A stretch of 64,000 bases of DNA from Pseudomonas fluorescens (lineage in GTDB: Bacteria > Pseudomonadota > Gammaproteobacteria > Pseudomonadales > Pseudomonadaceae), in assembly GCF_902497875.1 (NCBI RefSeq), contig NZ_CABVHY010000015.1:108441-172440 (forward strand), given 5' to 3'. A model generated the notes under the pieces. The model saw only the letters and a program-made list of their open reading frames with translations, did no database searches and was not told the origin of the DNA. How positions within the stretch are numbered: the first letter of the stretch is position 1; each line of letters begins with the position of its first letter. Positions 27,875 through 36,586 of the stretch are shown here, piece by piece. The position numbers and the translations under genes are program-made.

Positions 27875-30091
27875 ATGCACAATGACGGGAATGTAGTGCC
27901 TTTGCGCAAGGTCGCTACCCATCAGGCGAGCCCTTCGCCGCTCCCCCGCCTGCCCACCATTCTGTTTCAGGTTCGTGACAAGGCCGCCCAGCAGCTCAAG
28001 CAGGGCTTGCAGGCATTGTTCGATAATGCCGACGACACCTTGTTCGAAATGGCTGACAGCGCTCAGAACACTGTTGATCAAAACAGGCTTTTCGAGGCGA
28101 TGCGCGACTTGCGGCTCAAGCGCAAAAGCATGGAACGTGGTTTTCTCGAGCAGTTCCTCGAGGCTTTTGCCGGCCTCATTCAGTACGACCAGGCGCGAGC
28201 GTCGTTGCCCCGGGCGCCAACCTGCGATCCCGTGATGCAGACACCCAATGATGAGCTGGAAAGAGCCGTGGCGCTGGATGCCATGGTCACCAGGGTGCTC
28301 AGTCGCGACGGTTTTGCCCTTGATCAATTGACTGCTCGCTTGAGCGCGCTGCTTGGCAAACGGCTCGATGATCTGCACAACCCGATGGGACCGACCCTGC
28401 TCTGCGAGTATTTCTTGCAGGCCGGGCGCAATCTCGGGGTAGAGATCAAGGTCAAGCTGATCATTCTCAAACTGTTCGAGAAGTACGTGCTCAGTGAGGC
28501 TGACCAACTCTATGCCGAAGCCAATCAACTGTTGATTGTCACCGGTGTTTTGCCCCATCTCAAAGTCGCCCCGGCTCGTCGAGCGTCGGATCGATCGACC
28601 GCCAGCGCGGATACCCGGTCAACCGAACCCGGCACGACCAAGACCCGCAGTGTGCAGATCGACGAGGGCGTGCAGGAAGTGTTCGCCGCGTTGCAGGAGT
28701 TGCTGCTTCACGTCAGGGGCAGCGTGGCACCGACCCTGGAAGCTTGTGCGCAGATTCAGCCTATTTCGACGGGGGATCTGCTGCGACTGCTCTCGCATCT
28801 CCAACAGTATGTGCCCGGACCCAATGCCCAGGATGATTTCGATCTGCGCAATCAGCTTGAGCAGCTGCTGACCCGGGTCAGTGTCAAAAGCGGCAAGTCG
28901 CGGGTTGTCGGCGTGGCTGACGAGGACGTGATCAACCTGGTGGCGATGCTCTTCGAGTTTATCCTCGACGATCGAAATCTGCCCGATTCGCTCAAGGCGC
29001 TCATCGCTCGCTTGCAGATTCCGATGCTGAAGGTCGCGGTGCTGGACAAGAGTTTTTTCAGTCGCGCCAGTCATCCGGCCCGGCGCCTGCTCAATGAAAT
29101 CGCCGCCGCCGCTCTGGGCTGGGGCGAGTGCGACGATCACCAGCGCGACAGCCTGTACCTGCGAATCGAGCAGGTGGTACAGCGGCTGTTGAATGACTTT
29201 GCCGACGATCCGGCGATCTTCTCGGAACTGCTGGCCGACTTTCTCGCTTTCACCCGTGACGAGCGCCGTCGCAGTGAGCTGCTGGAGCAGCGCACCCGTG
29301 ACGCCGAAGAAGGCCGGGCGAAGACGCAACAGGCTCGTCGGTGCGTCGAGCAAGCCCTGAATCAGCGGTTGTTGGGCAAAGTCCTGCCGCAGGTCGTCGT
29401 TGGTTTTTTGCAGGAGGCCTGGAGCAACGTGTTATTGCTGGCTTGCCTCAAGCACGGTGAACAGTCGGCCGAGTGGCAGGCTGGCTTGCAGACCATGGAT
29501 GAGTTGATCTGGAGCGTTCAGCGCCACGAGGACGCAGAGGCGGGTCTGCAGCTGCTCAATCTGGTGCCAGGGCTGCTCAAGGCGTTGCGTCAAGGCTTGA
29601 GCAGTGCGGCGTTCGATCCTTTTGCCACCCGCGAGTTTTTCAGTCAGTTGGAAAAGTTGCACGTGCAGGTGTTCGAGCCGACCGGGCAGAAACAGGCCGG
29701 GGCGCACGACGAAGGATTTGCGGCGATGGTCGAGGTGCTTCAGGAGAATGTCCTGAGGACTGCCGACGAGGGGCCGATCGAAGTGGCGGTACGTCTGGCC
29801 GAGGATGACGCCGGCCTGCTTCAGGTCAGTCAGTTGCGTCCGGGGTGTTGGGTCGAGTTCCAGGAAGACGAGGAAAACACGCTGCGTTGCAAGCTGGCGG
29901 CGATTATCCAGTCATCGGGCAACTACATTTTCGTCAACCGTACCGGCATGAAAGTGCTGGAGCGAACCCCTATCGTGCTGGCTCTGGAATTCCGCCGAGG
30001 AGCTGTGCGAAAACTCGATGACACCTTGTTGTTCGATCGGGCACTGGAATCGGTACTCGGTAACTTGCGCCGACTCAATCGTGGCAAGTGA
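27875..30091 (+). CDS. DUF1631 family protein
   Basis: 738 residues, cytoplasmic in appearance, mostly helical. The first 30 residues are Pro-rich and flexible. The body fits the DUF1631 family. The last about 100 residues are predicted beta-rich, with R-P-G-C-W-V-E-F near residue 655 and a Y-I-F-V-N-R-T-G segment, reminiscent of a small PilZ-like barrel but without the RxxxR...DxSxxG c-di-GMP motif. Function unknown. Its place between nadC and ampDE matches P. aeruginosa gene order as I remember it. The ATG at 27875 was chosen over 27836 for its CAGGAG site. Confidence 0.8.
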   Translation: MHNDGNVVPLRKVATHQASPSPLPRLPTILFQVRDKAAQQLKQGLQALFDNADDTLFEMADSAQNTVDQNRLFEAMRDLRLKRKSMERGFLEQFLEAFAGLIQYDQARASLPRAPTCDPVMQTPNDELERAVALDAMVTRVLSRDGFALDQLTARLSALLGKRLDDLHNPMGPTLLCEYFLQAGRNLGVEIKVKLIILKLFEKYVLSEADQLYAEANQLLIVTGVLPHLKVAPARRASDRSTASADTRSTEPGTTKTRSVQIDEGVQEVFAALQELLLHVRGSVAPTLEACAQIQPISTGDLLRLLSHLQQYVPGPNAQDDFDLRNQLEQLLTRVSVKSGKSRVVGVADEDVINLVAMLFEFILDDRNLPDSLKALIARLQIPMLKVAVLDKSFFSRASHPARRLLNEIAAAALGWGECDDHQRDSLYLRIEQVVQRLLNDFADDPAIFSELLADFLAFTRDERRRSELLEQRTRDAEEGRAKTQQARRCVEQALNQRLLGKVLPQVVVGFLQEAWSNVLLLACLKHGEQSAEWQAGLQTMDELIWSVQRHEDAEAGLQLLNLVPGLLKALRQGLSSAAFDPFATREFFSQLEKLHVQVFEPTGQKQAGAHDEGFAAMVEVLQENVLRTADEGPIEVAVRLAEDDAGLLQVSQLRPGCWVEFQEDEENTLRCKLAAIIQSSGNYIFVNRTGMKVLERTPIVLALEFRRGAVRKLDDTLLFDRALESVLGNLRRLNRGK

Positions 30092-30153
30092 TCGCAACCT
30101 GGGTGCCTATCGCGGCATACTGGGCCATCAAAGTCGTCGTGGAAGGAACCTGT

Positions 30154-30714
30154 ATGCAGTTGGACCCCGTTAGCGGTTGGTTTCAGGGGGTACGTCATTG
30201 CCCGTCGCCAAACTTCAATGGGCGCCCTGCGGGTGAGATTTCTCTGCTGGTGATCCATAATATCAGTCTGCCGCCGGCGCAGTTCGCGACGGGCAAAGTG
30301 CAGGAGTTTTTCCAGAATCGCCTGGATATCACTGAGCATCCCTATTTTGCCGGGATAGCTGACCTTAGGGTGTCCGCTCATTTTTTGATCGAGCGTGACG
30401 GCGCAATCACTCAGTTTGTCTCCTGTCTTGAGCGTGCCTGGCACGCGGGCGTCTCACGCTTCGATGAGCGCGAGGGCTGTAATGATTTTTCCTTGGGTAT
30501 CGAATTGGAAGGCACTGACGAGCTACCGTTCACTGATGCTCAGTATCAGTCGCTGATAGCCTTGACCCGGCAACTACGGGAGGCCTTCACCGCGATCACC
30601 TTGCAGCGCATCTGTGGCCATAGTGATATTGCCCCGGGGCGCAAGACGGATCCGGGGCCGGCGTTCGACTGGACACGCTTTCGCGCTGCCTTGGGTAAAG
30701 GGGATGGACAATGA
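30154..30714 (+). CDS. ampD: 1,6-anhydro-N-acetylmuramyl-L-alanine amidase AmpD
   Basis: 186 residues, no signal peptide, as expected for the cytosolic recycling amidase. Zinc ligands can be assigned to His35 (V-I-H-N), a His in I-C-G-H-S-D-I near residue 154 and the Asp in K-T-D-P-G-P. The start F-x-x-V-x-H-C-P-S-P-N-x-N-x-R-P matches the family. AmpD cleaves anhydro-muropeptides and so keeps AmpR-controlled beta-lactamase low. It overlaps ampE by ATGA. Confidence 0.96.
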   Translation: MQLDPVSGWFQGVRHCPSPNFNGRPAGEISLLVIHNISLPPAQFATGKVQEFFQNRLDITEHPYFAGIADLRVSAHFLIERDGAITQFVSCLERAWHAGVSRFDEREGCNDFSLGIELEGTDELPFTDAQYQSLIALTRQLREAFTAITLQRICGHSDIAPGRKTDPGPAFDWTRFRAALGKGDGQ

Positions 30715-31547
30715 GTTTTCTGGTGTTACTGCTGGCAGTCTGGATCGAGAAGTTCTCGGCCTTGCGTCATCGGGTCCAGCGCGACAGTGGATGGCTGCGC
30801 GAATTGGCCAAGCTGGAGGCCAGTCCTCGACTGGCGAAGCGGCCCTGGCTGGTGTTGACGCTGCTGGTGCTGCTGCCGGTCGCCGTGCTGGGGTTGTTGC
30901 TGGTCGTGCTGGACCCGGTTGCCTATGGTTTGTTGGCCTTGCCGATACATTTGCTGGTGGTGATCTACAGTCTCGGGCGCGGGGATTTGTTGGGCGGCCT
31001 GGGGCCGTTTCGTGATGCCTGGCGTCGTGAAGACTTGCAAGCCGCTGCTCATGTCGCCAAGCGTGACCTGGATATCTGCGCCGACAGCGGCGAGCAGCTG
31101 CTGGGGCGGGTTCAAGGGTACTTGCTGTGGGAGGCCTATCAAGGCTTTTTTGCGGTGATTTTCTGGTACTTCCTGCTGGGTCCGGTGGCGGCGTTGAGCT
31201 ATCGCTTGCTGGCGTTGGCCGCTGAGCACGGGAAAAATCCGCAGCTGGTCGAAACCGCCGCGCAAATGCGCCATGCCTTCGATTGGTTGCCGGTGCGATT
31301 GCTGGCGGCAAGCTTTGCACTGGTCGGCAACTTTGTTGCGGTCGGCCGGGTGATGTTGCATGAGTTGCTCAACTGGAATATCAGTGCCGCGCAGCTGGTG
31401 GAAAAAGTCGGCCTGGTGGCCGGCGAGATCCCTGCCCCAATAGTCGGTGCTGATGGCATTAGCAGTCTGGACGGGTTGTGGGAACTGCTGCTCCGAGCCG
31501 CGGTGCTCTGGTATGCCGGTTTTGCATTGTGGACAGTGTTGTTCTGA
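30711..31547 (+). CDS. ampE: Regulatory membrane protein AmpE
   Basis: 278 residues with about four membrane helices (near 1-12, 45-65, 70-88, 145-165, and a C-terminal one about 258-278). The family N-terminus M-S-F-L-V-L-L-L-A-V-W-I-E-K-F-S is visible, with R-D-x-W-R near residue 101. It overlaps ampD (ATGA), the classical ampDE operon. Its role in sensing beta-lactam damage is poorly defined. Confidence 0.92.
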   Translation: MSFLVLLLAVWIEKFSALRHRVQRDSGWLRELAKLEASPRLAKRPWLVLTLLVLLPVAVLGLLLVVLDPVAYGLLALPIHLLVVIYSLGRGDLLGGLGPFRDAWRREDLQAAAHVAKRDLDICADSGEQLLGRVQGYLLWEAYQGFFAVIFWYFLLGPVAALSYRLLALAAEHGKNPQLVETAAQMRHAFDWLPVRLLAASFALVGNFVAVGRVMLHELLNWNISAAQLVEKVGLVAGEIPAPIVGADGISSLDGLWELLLRAAVLWYAGFALWTVLF

Positions 31548-31583
31548 TAACACTGAACATCATTTGTGGCGAGGGTGGCTTGT

Positions 31584-31716
31584 TGTGGCGAGGGGGCTTG
31601 CCCCCGCTGGAGCGCGAAGCGGTCCTGAAACCAGTCACCGCATGTTCTCAGGTAGTACGCGTGCACCGGGTTTACGACTGCTTCGCAGCCGAACGGGGGC
31701 AAGCCCCCTCGCCACA
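31584..31716. repeat. REP doublet, family B
   Basis: Perfect 23-bp inverted arms at 31584-31606 (TGTGGCGAGGGGGCTTGCCCCCG without its end, 23 bases in all) and 31694-31716, around an 87-base spacer that includes a second pairing GACTGCTTCGCAGCCGAA. A partial duplicate of the left arm precedes it at 31566. The same family is found broken at 63293-63415. Confidence 0.85.
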
Positions 31717-31780
31717 GTAAGTCCCTTGGCCACAAGGGACCTAATCACCCTCCAAGGGACCGTTTCTCCCGCGGTTAACC

Positions 31781-31807
31781 TTAAGTTACAAAACTTCCTG
31801 CCGATTT
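31781..31807 (+). promoter_or_regulatory. Sigma-28 (FliA) type promoter for the chemoreceptor
   Basis: TTAAGTTA at 31781-31788, an 11-base spacer, then GCCGATTT at 31800-31807. This matches the flagellar sigma-28 consensus TAAAGTTT-N11-GCCGATAA at 6 of 8 and 6 of 8 positions. It lies 88 bp before the chemoreceptor start, which is the kind of gene FliA controls. Confidence 0.6.
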
Positions 31808-31894
31808 AAGTTATACAAGCACCAGTGCTAAATAGTGGCTTTTTGCTGCCGTTGTACGCATGCCCATAACAATAATAGGTAAGGGAGACTTCTT

Positions 31895-33925
31895 GTGAAG
31901 AGCTTGCTCTATCCCGCCGTCGCACTGATGAACCGCTTGAGCTTCGGCATGAAGTTCAGCCTGATCAGTGTCCTGTTTTTCCTGCCGATGCTGGTGACCA
32001 ACTTCTATCTGGTCCGTGATTCCTATCGCGAATTCCAGGGCACCCAGGTTGAATTGCAAAGCCTTGACCTGCTGGGTAGCAGCCTGACACTGCGGCGGGA
32101 TCTGGAAACCCTGAATAACCTGGTGCAAATCAACGTCACGCTTGGTCAATCCGGCAAGGCCGGCGATGTCGAGTCGAAGATCGCTGCGCTTGAGCAGAGT
32201 GTCCTGGAGCGTATGCAGGGGTTGTCGGCCATGACCATCGACCCCGAGCAGATCAGCGTCTTCGATGGCAAACGCGATGAAATGATTGCGGCGTTCAAGG
32301 CGCAGCAAGCCGAGACCTCCTTGCAAAGCAAAAGCGCGTTGATCGGCAAGTTGCTCGGCAGCGCACAGATTTTCAGCCAGATCATTGCCAGCCAGTCAGG
32401 CTTGAGCCGCGATAATCAAAGCGATATGCGCCAGTTGAGTGAGCTGATTACCAGTGTCACCCCGCAAGTCACGCAAATTCTCGGCGAAGGTCGGGCCATC
32501 GGCAGCTATTCCCTGGGCCAGGGCTTTCTCAACTCGTCCTCGAGTACTCGCTTCGATGAGCTGTTACAGCAAATTGAAAAGCTTCAAGCCGAGTACGGTT
32601 TGAAATTGCAGGATGCGCTAGGCTCGAGCAAGGCCGCCCACGCAGCTCTGGAGCCAATGGCCAGCGCCAGTCGAAGCACGCTCAAGCAGGGCAGCGAGCT
32701 GTTCGAAGAACAGGTGGTGATGGTCGATACGCTGGATGCCCCTTGGCAAGCCTTTTACGATCAGGTCAGCGGGCTGATGGCGCAAACCTATGAACTCAAT
32801 GAGGCCACGTTGAAATTCCTCGGTGTGGAGTTGCAGCAACGTCTGGAACAGAACCGCACGCATATGGTGTTGCTGGTGGTAGCTCTGGCGGCGGTCTTCC
32901 TGTTGATTGTTTACCTCTACGGCGGTTTCTATTATTCCACCCGCACCACGCTCAAACGTCTGGGGGAGGTCATGGACAAGGTCGCGGCGGGGGATATGAC
33001 CGTCTCCTTCACCGCGCAAAGTCGCGATGAGTTAGGGGAGTTGGGCAACGTGTTCAATGGCACCGTGGCGAAGATCCATGACCTGATCGAGCTGGTGGGC
33101 AAGACCGTCAGTGAAGTCGAGCGTCAGGCCGGCCAAGTGGAATCGGTGTCGGCTCAGAGCAATCAGGCAGTGGCCGGCCAGCGCAGCCAGATCGAGCAGG
33201 TGGCGACGGCGATGAATCAGATGTCAGCGACTTCCCAGGAAGTCGCCCGTAGCGCAGCGGCGGCGGTCAGCAGTGCTCACAGCGTCAACGACGAAACCAT
33301 CAGTGGACGTGGCCTGGTGGAGTCGCAACAGGGCAGCATTGCCCAGTTGGCCAGCGAGATCGACCAGTCAGTGTTGGTGATCAATCAATTGGCCAGCGAT
33401 AGCCAGTCCATCAGTCGTGTGCTGGAGGTGATCAAAAGCATTGCCGAGCAGACCAACCTGTTGGCGCTCAACGCGGCCATCGAGGCTGCGCGTGCCGGTG
33501 AGCAGGGTCGCGGTTTCGCGGTAGTGGCCGACGAGGTCCGGACCCTGGCCAAGCGCACTCAGCAATCGACTGAAGAAATCGAGCAGATGATTGCCAAGCT
33601 GCACAGCGGTGTTGGCGCGGCGGTGAAGGCCATGGGCGTCAGCCATCAGATGGCCAACGGTACGGTCAGCCAGTCGGAAAAGGTTCAGCAGGCACTGGAA
33701 AACATTCTCGGCGCTGTGGGGATGATCGTCGATCAGAACCAGCAGATTGCGGCGGCGGTGGAACAGCAAACAGCGGTGGCCCACGATATCGATCAGAATA
33801 TCGTCGAAATCAACCGTGCCGGAGAGCGCACGGCCGAAGGCGCGCACCAAACCGAAAACGCCAGTCGTCAGCTGTCGGCACAGGTAGTGCAGTTGAAGCA
33901 GTTGATCAGCGCGTTCCGGGTTTGA
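31895..33925 (+). CDS. Methyl-accepting chemotaxis protein
   Basis: 676 residues. An N-terminal membrane helix (about 19-40), a large mainly helical periplasmic sensor region (about 41-322), a second helix (about 324-345), a HAMP domain (to about 400) and the cytoplasmic signalling domain. The hairpin tip reads A-L-N-A-A-I-E-A-A-R-A-G-E-Q-G-R-G-F near residue 525. The ligand cannot be deduced. The start is GTG at 31895 with AAGGGAGA upstream. It is alone, with its own flagellar-type promoter and a hairpin 19 bp after its stop; it follows ampDE. Confidence 0.95.
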   Translation: MKSLLYPAVALMNRLSFGMKFSLISVLFFLPMLVTNFYLVRDSYREFQGTQVELQSLDLLGSSLTLRRDLETLNNLVQINVTLGQSGKAGDVESKIAALEQSVLERMQGLSAMTIDPEQISVFDGKRDEMIAAFKAQQAETSLQSKSALIGKLLGSAQIFSQIIASQSGLSRDNQSDMRQLSELITSVTPQVTQILGEGRAIGSYSLGQGFLNSSSSTRFDELLQQIEKLQAEYGLKLQDALGSSKAAHAALEPMASASRSTLKQGSELFEEQVVMVDTLDAPWQAFYDQVSGLMAQTYELNEATLKFLGVELQQRLEQNRTHMVLLVVALAAVFLLIVYLYGGFYYSTRTTLKRLGEVMDKVAAGDMTVSFTAQSRDELGELGNVFNGTVAKIHDLIELVGKTVSEVERQAGQVESVSAQSNQAVAGQRSQIEQVATAMNQMSATSQEVARSAAAAVSSAHSVNDETISGRGLVESQQGSIAQLASEIDQSVLVINQLASDSQSISRVLEVIKSIAEQTNLLALNAAIEAARAGEQGRGFAVVADEVRTLAKRTQQSTEEIEQMIAKLHSGVGAAVKAMGVSHQMANGTVSQSEKVQQALENILGAVGMIVDQNQQIAAAVEQQTAVAHDIDQNIVEINRAGERTAEGAHQTENASRQLSAQVVQLKQLISAFRV

Positions 33926-33943
33926 GTTAGAAAAGCCAACACT

Positions 33944-33971
33944 CAGTCGGCGGCTTTCAGGCCGCCGACTG
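33944..33971 (+). terminator. Hairpin after the chemoreceptor gene
   Basis: An 11-bp perfect stem CAGTCGGCGGC / GCCGCCGACTG with a TTTCAG loop, 18 bases after the stop. No T-tract follows, so termination strength is uncertain. Confidence 0.6.
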
Positions 33972-34000
33972 TGAGGGCGCTGTATACAACCTGTAGTACT

Positions 34001-34030
34001 TATTTCCTGTATGCGTGAAGTATTTCCTGT
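34001..34030. repeat. Direct repeat TATTTCCTGT x2, 20 bp apart
   Basis: TATTTCCTGT occurs at 34001-34010 and again at 34021-34030, exactly 20 bp apart (about two helical turns), upstream of the 34127 gene. Third, looser copies (TTTTCCTCT) follow. This spacing is compatible with tandem binding of a regulator, but none is known to me. Confidence 0.4.
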
Positions 34031-34126
34031 TTTCCTCTCTGATCTGATTTTTCCTCTGCAATGGAGGAAGATTCGTACCTCTTGATCAGCGGGCTATGCC
34101 CGACGTAACCCTGAGGGAACCAGGTT

Positions 34127-34516
34127 ATGACTGCTACAACGATGGGAATCAAAGGGCATTGCGCCCATTGTCAGATCACACTGGTGCTTAAACCCTGGCA
34201 ACTGAATGCCATCGCGATCAATGAAGCGTTCGCTTGTGCAAATTGTCAGAGAACTTTGCAGCTCAGCTGCCCGAAACAGCTCAGGCGTCTCAAGTCGCTG
34301 GATTCGCTCGGCATGCTGCGGGCGGGCATGCTGGTGTTGATCTGCACCGCGTTATTGGTCGCGTTGGTGATGGAATGGGTGGGGCTGATCAGTGTGGTGG
34401 CACAGCTCAATTTTTCGCTGATCGCCATCTTGCTCTACTTCATCATTCTGCGTTTTGCCCGGCACCGACAGCGTATGACGCTGATCCTGCAAGCCGCCAA
34501 GGCTCATGTCGACTGA
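34127..34516 (+). CDS. Zinc-ribbon membrane protein of unknown function
   Basis: 129 residues. Two C-x2-C pairs (Cys12/Cys15 and Cys37/Cys40) form a rubredoxin-like or zinc-ribbon knuckle at the N-terminus. A basic segment (R-R-L-K) and two membrane helices (about 63-83 and 86-108) follow, then a basic tail. I do not recognise a named family. A ribosome site GAGGGAACC precedes the ATG. It has its own upstream region with a direct repeat. Its stop abuts the tatD stop on the other strand with no spacing. Confidence 0.75.
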   Translation: MTATTMGIKGHCAHCQITLVLKPWQLNAIAINEAFACANCQRTLQLSCPKQLRRLKSLDSLGMLRAGMLVLICTALLVALVMEWVGLISVVAQLNFSLIAILLYFIILRFARHRQRMTLILQAAKAHVD

Positions 34517-35299
34517 TTACCAGTTGAACAATTCACAGGCGTTGGCAGTGCTGGCTGCGGCCAGTTGCTGCGGGCTGACGGCCATGATCTCGGCCAGCGC
34601 GGCCCAAATCGCCGGCAGGTGCTGCGGGCTGTTGCGTTGGCCGGGGTACATGGCGGGCGCCATATCCGGCGAGTCGGTCTCCAGTACCACGGCCTCCAGC
34701 GGTAAGCCTTTGAGGACTTTATGCATGCGCAGCGCCTGCGGCCAGGTCGCGGCACCGCCCAGTCCGAGTTTGAAGCCGAGTTTGAGGTATTCGCGAGCCT
34801 CTTCCTGACTGCCGGCGAAGGCGTGAATGATGCCCGCGCGCTTCAAGCGAAAACGCTTGAGGGTGGCGATGGTGGCCGCATGGCTACGACGGACATGCAA
34901 CAGCGCCGGTAACTGAAAGTCGGCCGCCAGTTGCAACTGTGCTTCGAACAGCGTTTGTTGCCGTGGGCGGTCGAGGTGTTCGAGAAAGTAATCGAGGCCG
35001 ATCTCGCCCACTGCGCACACTTGGCGATGACTGGCCAGGCGCGTCAGCCAGTCGCCAAGTTCCGTCAGGTGCGCGGGGCGATGCTCATCGAGGTACGCCG
35101 GGTGCATGCCGAACGCGGCATACAGGTCCGGGTCGCTTTGCACCAGATCCCAGACGCGCTGCCAGTTTCGCTGATAAACCCCCAGCACCACCATTCGCCG
35201 CACCCCGAGGGAGCGGCTGTCAGCCAGCAGCGCCTGACGATCGTCGTCGAAGTCCGGAAAATCCAGATGAGTGTGGCTGTCGATCAGCTCCACGTTCAC
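34517..35299 (-). CDS. TatD-family metal-dependent nuclease (YjjV-like)
   Basis: 260 residues, an amidohydrolase-fold enzyme. Metal-binding motifs are visible: D-S-H-T-H-L-D near residue 7, G-E-I-G-L-D-Y near 97, H-V-R-R near 135, H-A-F-A-G near 159 and E-T-D-S-P near 208. TatD proteins are Mg-dependent 3'-5' DNases or related hydrolases. The GTG start at 35299 overlaps the fruR stop (GTGA), so the gene is cotranscribed with fruR, though no functional link is obvious. Confidence 0.92.
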   Translation of the reverse strand: MNVELIDSHTHLDFPDFDDDRQALLADSRSLGVRRMVVLGVYQRNWQRVWDLVQSDPDLYAAFGMHPAYLDEHRPAHLTELGDWLTRLASHRQVCAVGEIGLDYFLEHLDRPRQQTLFEAQLQLAADFQLPALLHVRRSHAATIATLKRFRLKRAGIIHAFAGSQEEAREYLKLGFKLGLGGAATWPQALRMHKVLKGLPLEAVVLETDSPDMAPAMYPGQRNSPQHLPAIWAALAEIMAVSPQQLAAASTANACELFNW

Positions 35300-36291
35300 G
35301 CCTCGTGAATGCGCTGCTTGAAAGTTCGGGCGATGGCTTGTACGCCCGGTTGGTAATGCTGTTCTTCAATCGCTGCCAGGGCCAGTTGCAAGGCTTTGTC
35401 GGCGATCAGCTGATGTTGCTGGGCCATGGCATTCACCGGCAGTGGCAGGAAGTCCAGCAACTGCGTGTCGCCGAAGGTACCGAGGCGCAGTGGTCGGGAT
35501 TTGAGCGGGTAGTCATGCAGGGCATCGAACACGCCCTGAAGCAGCACGTAGGAGGTAGTGACCAGCGCATCCGGCAAGTGGCCGAGGCGCCGTAGCAACT
35601 CTTCCATCAGCTGCCGTCCGCAGTCGCGGCTGAACGCTTCGCCGTGCTCGATCAGGATCTCGCCGTCAAACCCGGACAAGGCCTGTTTGAAGCCGGCGGC
35701 ACGTTCCTGGCTGATGCTCAGCTCGGGGCGTGCACCGATCAGCGCAATCTGCCGCGGCAAGGGCTGCAACAGGCTGCGGGTGAGCTGCAGGCTGGCTTCT
35801 TGATCATCGCTGATCACCGAGCAGAAATGCTCGGGCTCCATGACCCGGTCGATGGCGATGATCGGCAGGCCCTTGGCCTGTAGCTGGCGATAGCTGTCAT
35901 CATCGGGCGGCAGGCAGCTGGCGACGAACAGCGCGTCGCAGCGCCGGGCGCGAAAGAGTTGCAGCAATTGCCGCTCGCTTTGCGGCGCATCGTCGGAGCT
36001 GGCGATCAGCAATTGATAGCCGCGAGCGCGGGCACCTTGTTCGAGCAGCTTGGCTATCCGCGCGTAACTGGGGTTTTCCAGGTCCGGCAGAATGAAACCC
36101 AGGGTGCGCGTATGCCGGCTGCGCAGCCCTGCCGCTTGCGGGTTAGGCGTGAAGCCATGTTGTTCGACCACCGCCTGCACACGCTCGACGGTGCTGCGAC
36201 TGATTCGCTGTTGTTCGGCCTTGCCGTTGATGACGTAGCTGGCGGTGGTGACAGACACACCGGCCAGTTGCGCAATATCACTGAGTTTCAA
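35296..36291 (-). CDS. fruR: Catabolite repressor/activator Cra (FruR), LacI family
   Basis: 331 residues. The N-terminal helix-turn-helix reads L-S-D-I-A-Q-L-A-G-V-S-V-T-T-A-S-Y-V-I-N, followed by the hinge and a periplasmic-binding-protein-like effector domain. I chose the TTG at 36291 because AAGGA lies 9 bases upstream and Cra proteins begin M-K-L-x-x-I-A. An ATG at 36330 would add 13 residues. In Pseudomonas, Cra responds to fructose-1-phosphate and represses the divergent fruBKA operon; the operator lies at 36439. Confidence 0.93.
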   Translation of the reverse strand: MKLSDIAQLAGVSVTTASYVINGKAEQQRISRSTVERVQAVVEQHGFTPNPQAAGLRSRHTRTLGFILPDLENPSYARIAKLLEQGARARGYQLLIASSDDAPQSERQLLQLFRARRCDALFVASCLPPDDDSYRQLQAKGLPIIAIDRVMEPEHFCSVISDDQEASLQLTRSLLQPLPRQIALIGARPELSISQERAAGFKQALSGFDGEILIEHGEAFSRDCGRQLMEELLRRLGHLPDALVTTSYVLLQGVFDALHDYPLKSRPLRLGTFGDTQLLDFLPLPVNAMAQQHQLIADKALQLALAAIEEQHYQPGVQAIARTFKQRIHEA

Positions 36292-36438
36292 CCCGGGAAT
36301 TCCTTGTTGTTTTGGAGCTTGCCCCGACATTTTGTCCGATCGTAACCGATCTGGGCAGGGGACCATCGTCACAACTGCAACCGACGGGTAGGGCTTCAAG
36401 GATGAGCGATAATCAAGTAACGTGGCAAATATTATAGA

Positions 36439-36450
36439 TTAAACGTTTCA
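36439..36450. promoter_or_regulatory. Cra (FruR) operator
   Basis: TTAAACGTTTCA, a near-palindrome matching the Cra operator described for the fruB-fruR region of Pseudomonas putida. It lies between the divergent fruR and fruB genes, 137 bp before fruB. A separate 6-bp hairpin (TAGCGC / GCGCTA, 36556-36573) lies just before the fruB ribosome site. Confidence 0.8.
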
Positions 36451-36586
36451 GCAGGCGTATTTTCAGGGGTGTAAACGAATTGGGCCGGCTCTGCCAAGAG
36501 GCCGCCCAAGGCTGTTCTGCCAATAAGCCTAAGCTGATTCATTCAAAACAATACCTAGCGCTACCTTGCGCTAAATAGGAGAAAGC

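Noticed and set aside
36292..36399. Longer FruR starting at ATG 36330 or TTG 36399
   Set aside because: Cra proteins begin right at the helix-turn-helix (M-K-L-x-x-I-A). The TTG at 36291 has AAGGA upstream, whereas the longer starts have no convincing ribosome site. The ATG cannot be excluded.
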